From Pseudomonas allokribbensis (GTDB lineage Bacteria; Pseudomonadota; Gammaproteobacteria; Pseudomonadales; Pseudomonadaceae), in assembly GCF_014863605.1 (NCBI RefSeq), contig NZ_CP062252.1:2861001-2925000 (forward strand): a stretch of 64,000 nucleotides of DNA. Reading direction: 5' to 3'. The notes below the pieces were generated by a model. The model had not been told where the DNA came from, did no database searches, and worked only from the letters and a program-made list of their open reading frames with translations. Position 1 is the first letter of the stretch. Each line of letters opens with the position of its first letter. The position numbers and the translations under genes were made by a program. Below are positions 43,468-54,618 of the stretch, piece after piece.

Positions 43468-44364
43468 ATGCAAAAGAAGCACTTTTTACTCGCCGTCCTG
43501 GTAACGGCTGTCTGGGGATTGAACTTCCCCGTCACCAAGCTCGGGCTGGCCGGTATCGACCCTCTGCTGTTGACGGCGTTGCGTTTCGCACTGGCAGCGT
43601 TGCCCTGGGTGTTTTTCGTCAAGCGTCCGCAGGTTGCCTTCGGATGGATCGCGGCCTATGGACTGATCTTCGGTGTCGCGATGTGGGCGTTGATCAATCA
43701 GGGGATCTCATGGGGCGTACCGCCGGGTAGCGCCTCGTTGCTGATCCAGTTCAGCGCGTTCTTCACGCTGGGCTGGGGCGTGCTCTTCTTTGGAGAACGC
43801 TTGGGACGGCTTCAGTTGATTGGCAGTGTGTTGGCTGCTGCAGGATTGGTGGGGATCGTCTTGTGCAGTCCCGGCGATGTACCGAGGGCTGGTTTTGCCC
43901 TGGTGATTGGCAGCGCAGTGGCCTGGAGCATGGGCAACGTGATCATCAAGGTTTCCAGAGCGCGTGAAATCTTTGCCTTCGTCGTCTGGGCGAGTTTGTT
44001 TCCACCCATCCCGCTCTTGCTGTTGACGTGGCTGCTACACGGTTCCGCTCCTTTCAATGCGCTGCCTTCGCAACTGAATGGCATGACGCTGTTTTCACTC
44101 GCGTTCCAGGTGTACGCCGCGACGCACTTCAGTTACTGGGGATGGAACCTGCTGTTGCGTGAATACCCGGTTTCGCGCGTGGCACCGTTGTCGCTGCTGA
44201 TTCCGGTATTTGGCATCGTCAGTTCGATGGTCATTCTCGGCCAACACCCTGGCCCCTTTGATTGGGCGTTTATCTTGCTGGTTCTACTGGCGCTGGCCTT
44301 GGGTTCAGTGAAGTTGCCCTTCACTCAACAGCGTTCGGCTCCGCAAGTGTCCACATCCCGCTGA
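43468..44364 (+). CDS. EamA family (DMT) transporter
   Basis: A 298-residue protein with ten predicted membrane helices and two EamA repeats. Start: LAVLVTAVWGLNFPVTKLGLAGIDPLLLTALRF-type helix 1-2 pattern (residues 6-38), and the second repeat opens at about residue 145 with AWSMGNVIIKVSR. It resembles amino acid metabolite exporters of the RhtA/YdcZ kind. Divergent from an AraC regulator. Substrate unknown. Confidence 0.87.
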   Translation: MQKKHFLLAVLVTAVWGLNFPVTKLGLAGIDPLLLTALRFALAALPWVFFVKRPQVAFGWIAAYGLIFGVAMWALINQGISWGVPPGSASLLIQFSAFFTLGWGVLFFGERLGRLQLIGSVLAAAGLVGIVLCSPGDVPRAGFALVIGSAVAWSMGNVIIKVSRAREIFAFVVWASLFPPIPLLLLTWLLHGSAPFNALPSQLNGMTLFSLAFQVYAATHFSYWGWNLLLREYPVSRVAPLSLLIPVFGIVSSMVILGQHPGPFDWAFILLVLLALALGSVKLPFTQQRSAPQVSTSR

Positions 44365-44394
44365 GGATCTGCGCTTTCAGCCGGTTTAACCGCA

Positions 44395-46779
44395 TCAGGC
44401 ACTCGGCTGCACCGGTTTGGCCAACTCAATCCCTGCCGCCCCCAGCCGCTTGAGAATCTCGAACAACAGATCACTCTTGGTCTTGCCGACAATCCGCGGG
44501 CTGTCGACGTAACCGGTCACGGTCAGGGTAATGCCATCGGGCGAGAGCTTGCTGAACCGCACGAACGGCGCCGGTTTGCCAAGGATGGTTTCGTGTTCTT
44601 TGTAGGTGTCGAGCAACAGGTTTTTGACCTGCTCGGGGTCGATGTCCAGCGGGAACATCAGCTCCAGCGTCGCCACGCCCTGGGCGCTGCCGCCGAGGGT
44701 GACGTTGCGCAGGTTCTGCGAGATCAGTTGCGAGTTGGGCACGATCACGATGGAGCGGTCGCTGAGCTGGATCTCGGTGGCACGCACGTTGATCCGGCGG
44801 ATGTCACCCTCGACGCCGCTGATGCTGATCAGGTCGCCGACCTTGACCGGGCGTTCGGTGAGCAGGATCAGACCGGAGACGAAGTTCTTCACGATCTCCT
44901 GCAAGCCGAAACCGATCCCCACCGACAGGGCGCTGACGATCCACGCCAGATTGGTCCACTTCACGCCCAGCGAAGACAGCGTCAGCAACACCACCAGCGC
45001 ATAACCGATATTGGAAAACAGCGTGCTGAGCGAGGCGCACATGCCCGGGTCCATGTCGGTCTTGGGCAGGAATTCGTTGTCCAGCCAGCGGCGCAGGGCG
45101 CGGATCAGGTAAATGCCGATCAGCAGCGCGAGCACCGCGTTGAGCAAATGCCCGGGAACAATGTTCAGTTTGCGCAGGCCGGCGCCACCGAGAATCGCGC
45201 CGATGTTGGTCGCCAGTTGGCCGAGGGTGGTGCCGATGCCACCTACGAACAGGGTGATCACCGCCAGCAGCAACAGCGCGGCGCGGCCCACGCCGGCCAG
45301 CAGGGTCGAGGCTTGTTCGAGGCGCCGGTCGCCGACCCCCAGCAATTGTTTCAGCGCCTTGCCGCTGGAGTGGCGGGGCGAGAAGAAGTATTCGCAGCTG
45401 TCCTTGAGCAACTGCATCAGCAGGTAGAAACCGGAGAAAACAATAAACGCCCACACCAGTTCGTAGGTAATGAACCGCGCGAGCGACACATACCCCGTCA
45501 ACAGCGCGCCCAGGGAAATGACCATCGCCAGCGTTGCAATGGTGTAGACCACGCCGGCGAACGTGTTGCCCGTCACCTGCGCATCGCCGGCCGCCGCCAG
45601 CGCCTTGCGCACCTTGCCGACGCGCATCAGCAGCACCGTGACGATGCCCAGCACCACCAGCGCAATCACGCCCCGGCCGGTGATCACGATCTGGCTGCTC
45701 ATGCCGGACGCGTTGCTGACCTGCACCGCCGTCACCAGCACCAGCAGCGTGGCGGACAGGATCCGGGCGAACGGCTTGAGTGTCTGTGCCACCGGCTCGG
45801 CAATCACCGGCAGCCGCCACGACGGGTGCTCGGTGGACAGCAACGCGCGGCTCAGGCCGGTGATCATCACGCAGGCATACACCACTTTCTGGAACTCGTC
45901 GGAAAACGTCGCCAGCATCGGTGGCAACGGCACATGCCGCGTGCAGGCGTAATACAGCAACTCCAGGGCAATCGCGGTGGTCGCCAGTGTCGCCAGCGCC
46001 GAGGCAAACGCCAGGGAACTGCGGCGCAGCCGACCTTCCGGCATGCGATGAATGCACACCCACGCCAGCCAGCGGTCAGCGAGCCGGCGACCCAATGTCC
46101 AGATGATGAAGGCCAGCACCACCAGCACACTGGTGTAGAACCGTTGCCCTGGCTGCCAGGCCTCGGTGCCGGTTTCCTGGATCTGATCGACGAATGAACG
46201 CAGGCGCTGGCGATCGTCAGGGTCGGGATCGACCAATGGAGCCCAGAAGCCGGGGCTCAGGATGCTGTCGGTGCCGAGGGTCAGCTCGCTTTCGAGCAAC
46301 GTACGGCGAATGCTGGCAATTTGTGTGATCAGGTCGGTGGCGTTCTGCTTGAGTGTCGCCAGGTTCTTCAGGGCAGTGTCGACTTTGTTCTTCTGCTCGA
46401 TCAGCGTCGCCCGTTGTGCGGCGATATCGGCCTGTTCAGCGGCTACCGTTTCCGCCGGCGTCGCCCCCAATACGCCCAGTTGCACGGTCAGTTGTGCCTG
46501 CTGCGGCAGCAGCGACGCCGACAACCGGTCGATGTCCAGAATGAACATCTGCACCCGATCCTGCGGGCCTTCGAGCTGGTTGTAGTTGTTGGCGGACGAG
46601 ATTTGCTGCTTGAGGCCATCGAGGCGTTGTTGCAGCGCTTGCAGATCGTTTTGGCCGACCCCGGGAAGCGGGGCGCCGATGTCGATTGTGCTCGACAAGT
46701 CAGCGGCCGACACGGTTGTCAGGCCCGGGCCGAGCAGGGTCAGAGCGACGAATACCAATGACATCAATGCATTGCGCAT
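44395..46779 (-). CDS. DUF3772 / MscS-type mechanosensitive channel
   Basis: A 794-residue protein from ATG 46779 (MRNALMSLVFVALTLLGPGL). It has a signal peptide (to about residue 26, VSA-A) and a periplasmic coiled-coil rich part (45-180, DUF3772-like, with LQALQQRLDGLKQQISSANN). Roughly ten membrane helices follow (200-600) and then the MscS pore and cytoplasmic vestibule (about 590-790: GIGFGLQEIVKNFVSGLIL, VGDLISISGVEGDIRRINVR, IVIVPNSQLIS). The size and layout match the large YjeP/MscM-like channels. It should open under osmotic down-shock. Confidence 0.9.
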   Translation of the reverse strand: MRNALMSLVFVALTLLGPGLTTVSAADLSSTIDIGAPLPGVGQNDLQALQQRLDGLKQQISSANNYNQLEGPQDRVQMFILDIDRLSASLLPQQAQLTVQLGVLGATPAETVAAEQADIAAQRATLIEQKNKVDTALKNLATLKQNATDLITQIASIRRTLLESELTLGTDSILSPGFWAPLVDPDPDDRQRLRSFVDQIQETGTEAWQPGQRFYTSVLVVLAFIIWTLGRRLADRWLAWVCIHRMPEGRLRRSSLAFASALATLATTAIALELLYYACTRHVPLPPMLATFSDEFQKVVYACVMITGLSRALLSTEHPSWRLPVIAEPVAQTLKPFARILSATLLVLVTAVQVSNASGMSSQIVITGRGVIALVVLGIVTVLLMRVGKVRKALAAAGDAQVTGNTFAGVVYTIATLAMVISLGALLTGYVSLARFITYELVWAFIVFSGFYLLMQLLKDSCEYFFSPRHSSGKALKQLLGVGDRRLEQASTLLAGVGRAALLLLAVITLFVGGIGTTLGQLATNIGAILGGAGLRKLNIVPGHLLNAVLALLIGIYLIRALRRWLDNEFLPKTDMDPGMCASLSTLFSNIGYALVVLLTLSSLGVKWTNLAWIVSALSVGIGFGLQEIVKNFVSGLILLTERPVKVGDLISISGVEGDIRRINVRATEIQLSDRSIVIVPNSQLISQNLRNVTLGGSAQGVATLELMFPLDIDPEQVKNLLLDTYKEHETILGKPAPFVRFSKLSPDGITLTVTGYVDSPRIVGKTKSDLLFEILKRLGAAGIELAKPVQPSA

Positions 46780-46937
46780 GGGACTGGCTGATTCCGGTTG
46801 ATCACACAATCAATGAGGTTAGGTGATCAGGCGCCTGCTGCATCATTTTCTGCTGCTAATCCTGGCTTAATGCGTGTCCGGTGATATCGCCGGGCATCGA
46901 ATTGAAAGCACTCTTTTTCGCGACTAAACTCCCGGCC

Positions 46938-47279
46938 ATGAAACGCTACCTGCGGTTTTGTCTCATCTTCCTGATCAGCCTGGCGCTTCCCCTCAGTGGG
47001 ATGGCGGGCGTGCAGGCGCCGACAGAACCCTGCCCGATGCAAGCCATGGGCATGGCGATGATGGACGGCATGAACATGGATTGCTGCAAGGACATGAAAA
47101 GTCCTGCCGACCATGGCACCCCCTGCAAGCCAGGCCAGGAGTGCAAGACCGGCGGCGTGCTGCAGGTCTCGATCCTCAAGCCGCCCGTCACTGTGTTCAG
47201 CCCCGTGACGCTTTCATTCTTCAGCGATTCCCTGCCTGTAGCGACCCCGTCCGGGGTCTGGCGACCGCCCCGCGTCTGA
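46938..47279 (+). CDS. Small Met/Cys-rich secreted protein leading the cus operon
   Basis: A 113-residue protein. Signal peptide at residues 1-27 (LPLSGMAGVQA). The mature N-terminus is a metal-ligand cluster: PCPMQAMGMAMMDGMNMDCC followed by KDM and HGTPCKPGQECK, giving many Met, four Cys and a His. The C-terminal half is hydrophobic with Val/Phe. It is 99 bases before the TolC-like gene in the same direction. A role as periplasmic Cu(I)/Ag(I) buffer or sensor is inferred from composition and context; the family is not one I can name. Confidence 0.75.
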   Translation: MKRYLRFCLIFLISLALPLSGMAGVQAPTEPCPMQAMGMAMMDGMNMDCCKDMKSPADHGTPCKPGQECKTGGVLQVSILKPPVTVFSPVTLSFFSDSLPVATPSGVWRPPRV

Positions 47280-47378
47280 TTCCTGTCTCCCTTCGAAGCT
47301 CATTCCGCCCAGGCGGAGTGGATTGGTTGTGCGTGTGTTTTTCACCGCGCGCAGCGGACGATCACAGGAGTCGTAAAC

Positions 47379-48635
47379 ATGAAATTCAAGTGCAATTGCA
47401 CGGGGTGGCCGTTGGTGGCCAGTCTCGCGGCAAGCGTGCTGGCGTGGCCGGGTTTTGCCGCCGCGCTGACACTCGATGAAGCGCTGCGGCTGGCGGAAAC
47501 CCATGCGCCGTCGCTGAATGCGCAAGACGCAAAAATCCAGGCCGCCAGCAGCGCCGCCATCCCGGCGGGGGAGTTACCCGATCCGAAACTGGTGCTGGGC
47601 GTGCAGAACTATCCCATTGGCGGCCCGGATCGCTACAGCCTCAACCAGGACTTCATGACCATGCAAATGGTTGGCTGGCGCCAGGACATGCCCAACGGCG
47701 ACAAGCGCAAGGCGCGCATCGAGGTCGCCGACGCGGCCATTGAACGTGCGTCGGCGGAGCGTCGCGTCGAGCGCCTGAAAGTCCGTCAGGCCACGGCACT
47801 GGCCTGGATCGGCAGTTATTCGGTGGAGCGCAAACAGGGTTTGCTTCAGGACTTCTACAAGGAAAACCGTATGCTGACCGACACCGTCCGGGCGCAGATC
47901 GCTGGCGGCCGCGCGCAACCTGCCGACGCCGTGACGCCGAAGCAGGAAGCCGCCCGACTGGCGGAGCAGGAAGACAACCTGACACTGGAGCGCACCCAGG
48001 CCCGAGCGGCCCTCAAACGCTGGATCGGTGCAGCCGCCAACGACAGGCCCGAAGGCAACTTGCCGCAATGGCCGGTCGAGCCCGCCACCTTCAACCATCA
48101 ACTGCAACACCATCCCGAACTGGCCGCGTTTGCGCCCATGACCCGCGAAGCGCAGGCGAAGGTGCAAGAGGCGGTGTCCGAGAAAAAGTCCGACTGGAGC
48201 TGGGAAGTGGATTACCAGCACCGTGGCCGCGAGTTTGGCGACATGGTCAGTGTGCAGTTTTCCTGGGATTTGCCGCTGTTCCCCGAGACGCGGCAGAACC
48301 CGAAAATCGCCGCCCGACAAGCCGAACTCAGCCAACTGGAAGCCGAGCGCGAAGCCCTGTCCCGTGAGCACACCGAGCAATTGGAAAACCAGTTGGCCGA
48401 CTACGCGCGCCTCGACCGGGCGCTGCTGCGCAGTCAGCAAAGCCTCGTGCCGCTGGCCAAAGAGAAAGTCGACTTGAGCCTGGCCAGTTATCGCGCCGGC
48501 AAGGGCGATCTGAACGCGGTGGTCAGCGCCCGCCGTGAACTCATTGAGGCTCGCTTCCAACAGATCGACGTGGAAGAACAGCGCGCGCTGACCGCTGCGC
48601 GTCTGCACTTCGCTTATGGGGAGACCCGCCTGTGA
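47379..48635 (+). CDS. cusC: Outer-membrane efflux protein (TolC/CzcC family)
   Basis: A 418-residue OMF protein. AGGAG precedes ATG 47379. Signal peptide to about residue 29 (FAAA-L), without the lipobox usual for Escherichia coli CusC. Two OEP helical repeats are visible, starting LTLDEALRLAETHAPSL and ending VDLSLASYRAGKGDLNAVV with ARRELIEARFQQIDVEEQRALT, typical of CzcC-like channels. It forms the outer channel of the CBA efflux complex. The stop overlaps the next start by 4 bases. Confidence 0.85.
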   Translation: MKFKCNCTGWPLVASLAASVLAWPGFAAALTLDEALRLAETHAPSLNAQDAKIQAASSAAIPAGELPDPKLVLGVQNYPIGGPDRYSLNQDFMTMQMVGWRQDMPNGDKRKARIEVADAAIERASAERRVERLKVRQATALAWIGSYSVERKQGLLQDFYKENRMLTDTVRAQIAGGRAQPADAVTPKQEAARLAEQEDNLTLERTQARAALKRWIGAAANDRPEGNLPQWPVEPATFNHQLQHHPELAAFAPMTREAQAKVQEAVSEKKSDWSWEVDYQHRGREFGDMVSVQFSWDLPLFPETRQNPKIAARQAELSQLEAEREALSREHTEQLENQLADYARLDRALLRSQQSLVPLAKEKVDLSLASYRAGKGDLNAVVSARRELIEARFQQIDVEEQRALTAARLHFAYGETRL

Positions 48636-49879
48636 ACCGACCCAATTTCAATGGCTTCTGGCTGGCCGGTCTCGCCCTCGCAGTGGGCGTTGCCGCAGGC
48701 TACGGCGTGGCTTATCAGCGCATGAACGGCGAACCCGGCGCAGCTCCGGAGCAGGGTGCCACATCGAAAGCCCTGTACTGGTACGACCCGATGTATCCGC
48801 AGCAGAAGTTCGACAAACCGGGCAAGTCGCCCTTCATGGACATGCAACTGGTACCGCGATACGCCAGCGACGGCGTAGGCAATGCGACGGTCAGCATCGA
48901 TCCGGGCCTGACCCAGAATCTGGGCTTGCGCACGGCAAAGGTCACGCGCGGGGCCTTTGCCTCCAGCCTCGATGTGACGGGCGTACTGGCGTTCAACGAG
49001 CGGGATGTAGCGGTGATCCAGACGCGTACCAGCGGGTTTGTCGAATGGGTTTATGCCCGGGCACCGGGGGATGTGTTGGCGGCAGGCGCGCCGTTGGCAG
49101 ACATTCTCGTACCGGACTGGGCGGCGGCGCAGACCGAGTTTCTCGCCCTCAAGCGCAGCGGCGAGCGCGAGCTGATTTCGGCGGCGCGCCAACGGCTGCA
49201 ACTGACCGGCATGCCAGCGAACCTGATTGCCCAGGTGGAACGCAGTGGCAAGGTTCAGCCGAACCTGACCGTCACCAGCCCGGTGGGCGGCGTGGTACAG
49301 GAGCTCAATGTGCGCACCGGCATGACCGTGGCGAACGGCGAAACACTGGCGCGGATCAATGGCCTGGGCAGTGTCTGGCTCGCCGTAGCGGTGCCGGAGT
49401 CGCAGACCGGCTCAATCACCGAGGGGCAGTCCATCGAAGCGCGATTGCCGGCGTTTCCCGGCAGCGTGTTCAACGGCAAGGTCAGCGCGATTCTGCCGGA
49501 CACCAACCCCGACAGCCGCACCCTGCGCGTACGGGTCGAATTGGCCAACGCTGATGGACGCTTGCGGCCGGGGATGACCGCACAAGTGCGGCTGAACCAC
49601 CCGACCGGGCAAGACAAGCTGTGGGTGCCGACCGAAGCGGTCATCCGCACCGGCAAGCGCGCGTTGGTCATGCTCGCTGAAGAGGCGGGGCACTACCGCC
49701 CGGTAGAGGTACGTCTCGGTCAGGAAAGCGACGGCAAAACGGTGATCCTCAAAGGTCTGGAGGAGGGGCAGGAAGTGGTGACGTCCGGCCAGTTCCTGCT
49801 CGATTCCGAGGCCAGTCTCAGGGGCATCGTCGCCGAGCCGCTTGAGGTGGACGGGAACGCCTCGGGGAGCCAGCCATGA
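48632..49879 (+). CDS. cusB: Cus/Czc-type membrane fusion protein
   Basis: A 415-residue adaptor from GTG 48632. A membrane anchor (residues 8-26) is followed by a heavy-metal-binding domain at 45-80 ([20 protein letters not shown] then MDMQLVPRY), as in CusB, where Met residues receive Cu(I)/Ag(I). Lipoyl/barrel parts follow ([20 protein letters not shown]) with the hairpin between. It links inner pump and outer channel. Stop and the cusA start overlap as ATGA. Confidence 0.92.
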   Translation: MNRPNFNGFWLAGLALAVGVAAGYGVAYQRMNGEPGAAPEQGATSKALYWYDPMYPQQKFDKPGKSPFMDMQLVPRYASDGVGNATVSIDPGLTQNLGLRTAKVTRGAFASSLDVTGVLAFNERDVAVIQTRTSGFVEWVYARAPGDVLAAGAPLADILVPDWAAAQTEFLALKRSGERELISAARQRLQLTGMPANLIAQVERSGKVQPNLTVTSPVGGVVQELNVRTGMTVANGETLARINGLGSVWLAVAVPESQTGSITEGQSIEARLPAFPGSVFNGKVSAILPDTNPDSRTLRVRVELANADGRLRPGMTAQVRLNHPTGQDKLWVPTEAVIRTGKRALVMLAEEAGHYRPVEVRLGQESDGKTVILKGLEEGQEVVTSGQFLLDSEASLRGIVAEPLEVDGNASGSQP

Positions 49880-52800
49880 TCGCCGCGCTGATTCGCTGGT
49901 CCGTGGCCAACCGCTTTCTGGTGCTGCTGGCGACGCTATTTGTCACGGCCTGGGGCGTGTGGTCGGTGCAGAGCACGCCGATCGATGCGCTGCCGGATCT
50001 GTCCGACGTGCAGGTGATCATCCGCACGCCGTATCCCGGACAGGCGCCGCAGATTGTCGAGAACCAGGTGACCTATCCGCTGACGACCACCATGCTCTCG
50101 GTGCCGGGGGCGAAAACCGTGCGCGGCTATTCGTTCTTCGGTGACAGCTTCGTTTACGTGCTGTTCGAGGACGGCACCGATCAGTATTGGGCCCGCTCGC
50201 GGGTGCTGGAATACCTGAGCCAGATCCAGAGTCGTCTGCCGGCCAGTGCCAAACCGGCATTGGGACCGGATGCCACCGGGGTCGGCTGGATCTATCAGTA
50301 CGCGCTGGTGGATCGCAGCGGCGGGCACGACCTGGCACAGCTTCGCGCCTTGCAGGACTGGTTCCTCAAGTTCGAGCTCAAGACCCTGCCCAACGTCGCT
50401 GAAGTCGCCACGATCGGCGGCATGGTCAAGCAGTATCAGGTGCAGCCCGACCCGGTGCGGCTGGCCAGTCTCGGCATCACCCTGGCGCAGGTGCGTGAGG
50501 CCATCGGCAAGGCCAATCAGGAAACCGGCGGTGCCGTGCTGGAAATGGCCGAGACCGAGTTCATCGTGCGGGCATCCGGCTACCTGAAGAGCCTCGACGA
50601 CTTCCGGGCGATCCCGCTCAAACTCGGCGCCGGTGGAGTGCCAGTGACCCTGGGCGATGTCGCGACGATCCAGACCGGGCCGGACATGCGCCGGGGCATC
50701 ACCGAGCTGGACGGCCAGGGCGAGACCGTCGGTGGCGTGGTGATCCTGCGCAGCGGCAAGAACGCCCGCGAGACCATCGCGGCGGTCAAGGCCAAACTCG
50801 ACGACATGAAAAGCAGCCTGCCGCCCGGCGTGGAGATCGTCACCACTTACGATCGCAGCAAGCTGATCGACCGCGCCGTCGATAACCTCAGCCACAAACT
50901 GCTCGAAGAGTTCATCGTCGTCGCGCTGGTTTGCGGGATCTTCCTCTGGCATTTGCGCTCTTCATTGGTGGCGATCATCTCGTTGCCGGTGGGTGTGCTG
51001 ATCGCTTTTATCGTGATGCGCCATCAGGGGCTGAACGCCAACATCATGTCGTTGGGCGGGATTGCCATCGCCATCGGCGCGATGGTCGATGCAGCCGTGG
51101 TGATGATCGAGAATGCCCACAAGAAAATCGAAGCGTGGCACGCGGCCAATCCGGGACAGGAACTCAAGGGCGAGCGCCATTGGCAGGTGATGACAGACGC
51201 GGCAGCGGAAGTGGGGCCGGCGCTGTTTTTTTGCCTGTTGATCATCACGCTGTCGTTCATTCCGGTGTTTACCTTGCAGGCTCAGGAGGGGCGGCTGTTC
51301 GGTCCACTGGCGTTCACCAAGACCTACGCGATGGCGGCGGCAGCGGGCTTGTCGGTGACACTGGTACCGGTGCTGATGGGCTACTGGATTCGCGGGCGGA
51401 TTCCGGATGAGCGCCGCAACCCGCTCAACCGCTGGCTGATCCGGATCTACCAACCGGCGCTGGATGCGGTGTTGCGCCGACCGAAATTCACCTTGCTGGT
51501 GGCGCTGCTGGTGTTCATCAGCGCGGCATGGCCGATCTCCAGGCTCGGTGGCGAGTTTCTCCCGCCGCTGGACGAGGGCGATCTGCTGTACATGCCGTCG
51601 GCCTTACCGGGACTGTCGGCGCAAAAAGCCTCGCAGTTGCTGCAACAGACCGATCGCCTGATCAAGACCGTGCCTGAGGTCGAGCATGTGTTCGGCAAGG
51701 CCGGCCGTGCCGAAACCGCCACCGACCCTGCACCGCTGGAGATGTTCGAAACCACCATTCAGTTCAAGCCCCACGAGCAATGGCGCCCGGGCATGACCCC
51801 GGAAAAACTCGTGGAAGAACTGGATCGTGTGGTGAAGGTGCCGGGCCTGACCAACATCTGGATTCCGCCGATCCGCAACCGCATCGACATGCTCGCCACC
51901 GGAATCAAAAGCCCCATCGGCGTGAAAGTCGCCGGCAACGATCTGGCCCAAATCGATGCAGCGACTCAGGCCGTCGAACAGGTGGCCAAAGGCGTGCCTG
52001 GCGTCAGTTCCGCGTTGGCCGAACGCCTGACCGGTGGCCGCTACATCGACGTCGATATCGATCGCATCGCGGCCGGCCGATACGGGCTGAACATCAGTGA
52101 TGTGCAGTCGATCGTCGCCGGTGCCATTGGTGGCGAGAACGTCGGGGAAACCATTGAAGGGCTGGCGCGGTTCCCGATCAACATCCGTTACCCGCGAGAG
52201 TGGCGCGATTCGCCCGGTGCGTTGGAACAGCTGCCGATCTACACGCCTTCGGGCAGTCAGGTCACCCTCGGCATGCTGGCGAAGATCAAGGTCACGGACG
52301 GCCCGCCGATGCTCAAGAGTGAAAACGCCCGACCGTCCGGCTGGGTGTACATCGACGTGCGGGGGCGGGACATCGCTTCGGTGGTGGCTGATCTGCGCCG
52401 CGCGGTCAGCGAACAGGTCAAGTTGCAGCCGGGCATGAGCCTGAGCTACTCGGGGCAGTTCGAGTTTCTCGAACGGGCCAACGCTCGCCTGAAACTCGTG
52501 GTGCCGGCCACGCTGCTGATCATCTTTGTGCTGCTCTACCTGACCTTCGCCCGCTTCGATGAGGCGCTGCTGATCATGGCCACGTTGCCATTCGCCCTGA
52601 GCGGCGGTGCGTGGTTTCTCTACCTGCTGGGCTACAACCTGTCGGTCGCCACCGGGGTCGGGTTCATTGCGCTGGCCGGGGTCTCCGCCGAGTTCGGCGT
52701 GATCATGCTGCTCTATCTGAAAAACGCCTGGGCTGAACGCGAAGACCTCGGCGATCGCACCGAGCGCGGACTGGTCGAAGCGATTCGCGAAGGCGCTGTG

Positions 52801-53034
52801 CAGCGCGTGCGTCCGAAAGCCATGACCGTGGCCGTGATCATCGCCGGTCTGTTGCCGATTCTGCTCGGTAGCGGCTCCGGCAGCGAGGTCATGAGCCGCA
52901 TTGCCGCGCCCATGGTCGGCGGCATGGTCACGGCGCCCTTGTTGTCCCTGTTCGTCATCCCGGCGGCGTATCGACTGATGCGCCGTCGTCACTTGTCCGT
53001 TGAAACCCTCCAACCTGAAGGAAAAACCTCATGA
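49876..53034 (+). CDS. cusA: Cu(I)/Ag(I) efflux RND pump CusA-like
   Basis: A 1052-residue HME-RND transporter of the CusA/CzcA family. Helix 1 [15 protein letters not shown]; pore-domain [19 protein letters not shown]; helix 4 [20 protein letters not shown] carries the proton-relay Asp. Methionines fitting the CusA metal relay are seen in PLEMFETTI and [12 protein letters not shown], favouring Cu/Ag over Zn/Co/Cd. It is coupled by 4-base overlaps to both cusB and cusF, so stoichiometric production is likely. No two-component regulator gene is adjacent. Confidence 0.93.
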   Translation: MIAALIRWSVANRFLVLLATLFVTAWGVWSVQSTPIDALPDLSDVQVIIRTPYPGQAPQIVENQVTYPLTTTMLSVPGAKTVRGYSFFGDSFVYVLFEDGTDQYWARSRVLEYLSQIQSRLPASAKPALGPDATGVGWIYQYALVDRSGGHDLAQLRALQDWFLKFELKTLPNVAEVATIGGMVKQYQVQPDPVRLASLGITLAQVREAIGKANQETGGAVLEMAETEFIVRASGYLKSLDDFRAIPLKLGAGGVPVTLGDVATIQTGPDMRRGITELDGQGETVGGVVILRSGKNARETIAAVKAKLDDMKSSLPPGVEIVTTYDRSKLIDRAVDNLSHKLLEEFIVVALVCGIFLWHLRSSLVAIISLPVGVLIAFIVMRHQGLNANIMSLGGIAIAIGAMVDAAVVMIENAHKKIEAWHAANPGQELKGERHWQVMTDAAAEVGPALFFCLLIITLSFIPVFTLQAQEGRLFGPLAFTKTYAMAAAAGLSVTLVPVLMGYWIRGRIPDERRNPLNRWLIRIYQPALDAVLRRPKFTLLVALLVFISAAWPISRLGGEFLPPLDEGDLLYMPSALPGLSAQKASQLLQQTDRLIKTVPEVEHVFGKAGRAETATDPAPLEMFETTIQFKPHEQWRPGMTPEKLVEELDRVVKVPGLTNIWIPPIRNRIDMLATGIKSPIGVKVAGNDLAQIDAATQAVEQVAKGVPGVSSALAERLTGGRYIDVDIDRIAAGRYGLNISDVQSIVAGAIGGENVGETIEGLARFPINIRYPREWRDSPGALEQLPIYTPSGSQVTLGMLAKIKVTDGPPMLKSENARPSGWVYIDVRGRDIASVVADLRRAVSEQVKLQPGMSLSYSGQFEFLERANARLKLVVPATLLIIFVLLYLTFARFDEALLIMATLPFALSGGAWFLYLLGYNLSVATGVGFIALAGVSAEFGVIMLLYLKNAWAEREDLGDRTERGLVEAIREGAVQRVRPKAMTVAVIIAGLLPILLGSGSGSEVMSRIAAPMVGGMVTAPLLSLFVIPAAYRLMRRRHLSVETLQPEGKTS

Positions 53035-53381
53035 AACTGATCCCGATCACTGTTGCCGGCACGCTGGTTGCGTTTGCATTGACTGCCCACGCCGAGGACA
53101 TGCCCGGCATGAAGATGGACGACATGCAGGGCATGCAGATGCAGGCCGCCACTCAACAGGCTCCGGCCGCGAATGCCGAAGGCACGATCAAGGCCATCGA
53201 TGCCACGAAGCACACTGTGACCATCGCTCATGGTGCGGTTGCGGCGTTGCAGTGGCCGCCGATGACCATGGGGTTTGCGGCAACTGAGGAACAGTTGGCC
53301 GGGTTGGCGGTGGGGGACCGGGTGAAGTTTTCGTTCCGGATGGAGGGCAGCAAAGCGACGCTGGTTTCGATCAGCAAGTAA
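53031..53381 (+). CDS. cusF: Periplasmic copper/silver chaperone CusF-like
   Basis: A 116-residue protein. Signal peptide to about residue 21 (LTAHA-E). A Met-rich segment comes next ([16 protein letters not shown]). The CusF beta-barrel carries the metal site [16 protein letters not shown], with His, Trp and two Met as in CusF, where Trp stacks on Cu(I). It delivers metal to CusB/CusA. Last gene of the coupled operon; a strong terminator follows. Confidence 0.93.
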   Translation: MKLIPITVAGTLVAFALTAHAEDMPGMKMDDMQGMQMQAATQQAPAANAEGTIKAIDATKHTVTIAHGAVAALQWPPMTMGFAATEEQLAGLAVGDRVKFSFRMEGSKATLVSISK

Positions 53382-53392
53382 GGCTGTGACGT

Positions 53393-53427
53393 AAAAAAAA
53401 ACGGCGCGAATCATCGCGCCGTTTTTT
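53393..53427. terminator. Bidirectional terminator between cus and ars operons
   Basis: A-run (53393-53400), stem ACGGCGCG / CGCGCCGT with a 6-base loop, then six Ts. It ends both the cus operon and the convergent ars operon. Confidence 0.92.
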
Positions 53428-53437
53428 ATTCAGGTTT

Positions 53438-54127
53438 TCAGATCGAGCGCTGATTGACCCGTTGCATCAATTCCTCCGCCGACTCCTTGCGCTCCGAGTA
53501 GCGATCCACCAGGTCCGGGCGATCACGCAGCAACAGCGTGAATTTCACCAGTTCCTCCATCACGTCAACCACCCGGTCGTACAGCGCCGAAGGCTTCATG
53601 CGATTGCCTTCGTCAAATTCCAGATACGCCTTGGGCACCGACGACTGATTAGGGATGGTGAACATGCGCATCCAGCGGCCCAGCACGCGCAGTTGATTGA
53701 CCACGTTGAACGATTGCGAACCGCCGCAGACCTGCATCACTGCCAGGGTCTTGCCCTGGGTCGGGCGCACCGCACCGAGCGCCAGCGGCACCCAATCGAT
53801 CTGCGCCTTGAACACCGCCGACATCGCGCCGTGACGTTCGGGCGAACACCAGACCTGGCCTTCGGACCATTGCATCAGCTCGAGCAGTTCCTGGACTTTC
53901 GGATGGTCGCCGGGCGCATCGTCCGGCAGCGGCAAGCCCGAGGGGTTGTAGATCCGCGTCTCGGCTCCGAAGTGCTCCAGCAGTCGCGCGGCTTCTTCCA
54001 CCAGCAATCGGCTGAACGAGCGTGGGCGGGTCGAGCCGTACAACAGCAGAATGCGCGGCTTGTGGAGTCCGTCGTCGCGGGTGGTTTTCTGAATCAGTGA
54101 TGGATCGAGGTTGGGCAGGTCGGTCAT
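53438..54127 (-). CDS. arsH: Organoarsenical resistance NADPH-dependent flavoprotein ArsH
   Basis: A 229-residue flavodoxin-like protein from ATG 54127 ([13 protein letters not shown]), with GGAG 5 bases upstream. FMN-binding [20 protein letters not shown] (about residues 27-46) and the block [21 protein letters not shown] are ArsH hallmarks. ArsH oxidises trivalent methyl/aryl arsenicals to the less toxic pentavalent forms. Last gene of arsR-arsC-arsH; arsC's stop lies 11 bases upstream of its start. Confidence 0.93.
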   Translation of the reverse strand: MTDLPNLDPSLIQKTTRDDGLHKPRILLLYGSTRPRSFSRLLVEEAARLLEHFGAETRIYNPSGLPLPDDAPGDHPKVQELLELMQWSEGQVWCSPERHGAMSAVFKAQIDWVPLALGAVRPTQGKTLAVMQVCGGSQSFNVVNQLRVLGRWMRMFTIPNQSSVPKAYLEFDEGNRMKPSALYDRVVDVMEELVKFTLLLRDRPDLVDRYSERKESAEELMQRVNQRSI

Positions 54128-54138
54128 GACGGCTCCGG

Positions 54139-54609
54139 TCACAGCGTGCTGATGCGGTCGAGCTCACGCTTGAGGGCATCGCGGTCGAGTTGGGCGAAGG
54201 GCAGGGCGAGGAAGGCCCGGCAGCGGGTTTCGATCCGGGCGAGGGTCCCGTGGAAGGCTGCGTTGATGGCGGCTTCATCGCCGCGCACCTCCGACGGATC
54301 CTCCAGCCCCCAATGGGCCTTCAAGGCCGGGCCGAAGTAGACGGGGCAGGCTTCGCCGGCAGCCTTGTCGCACACGGTGATGACAATGTCCGGCGGGTTG
54401 TCTTCGAAGGCGTCGTTGCCCTTGCTGCTCAACCCGGCGATGGAAATGCCGGCCTCCTGCAATGTGGTCAGGCTGCGCGGCAGCACCTGGCCCTTGGGGA
54501 AACTGCCGGCGCTGACCGCTTCGAAACCTTGCGGCGCAAGGTGATTGAACATCGCTTCGGACAGAATGCTGCGGCAGCTGTTGGCTGTGCACATGAATAG
54601 AACGCGCAT
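54139..54609 (-). CDS. arsC: Arsenate reductase ArsC (low-molecular-weight phosphatase fold)
   Basis: A 156-residue reductase of arsenate to arsenite. P-loop MCTANSCRS with Cys7 and Arg13 (CX5R); redox partners Cys80 and Cys88 in [13 protein letters not shown]; acid Asp in GLEDPSEV. The three-Cys layout is that of thioredoxin-coupled ArsC. Normally works with an arsenite exporter, but no arsB or acr3 is found between arsR and arsH or elsewhere in the window. Confidence 0.92.
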   Translation of the reverse strand: MRVLFMCTANSCRSILSEAMFNHLAPQGFEAVSAGSFPKGQVLPRSLTTLQEAGISIAGLSSKGNDAFEDNPPDIVITVCDKAAGEACPVYFGPALKAHWGLEDPSEVRGDEAAINAAFHGTLARIETRCRAFLALPFAQLDRDALKRELDRISTL

Positions 54610-54618
54610 GTTCGGTCC

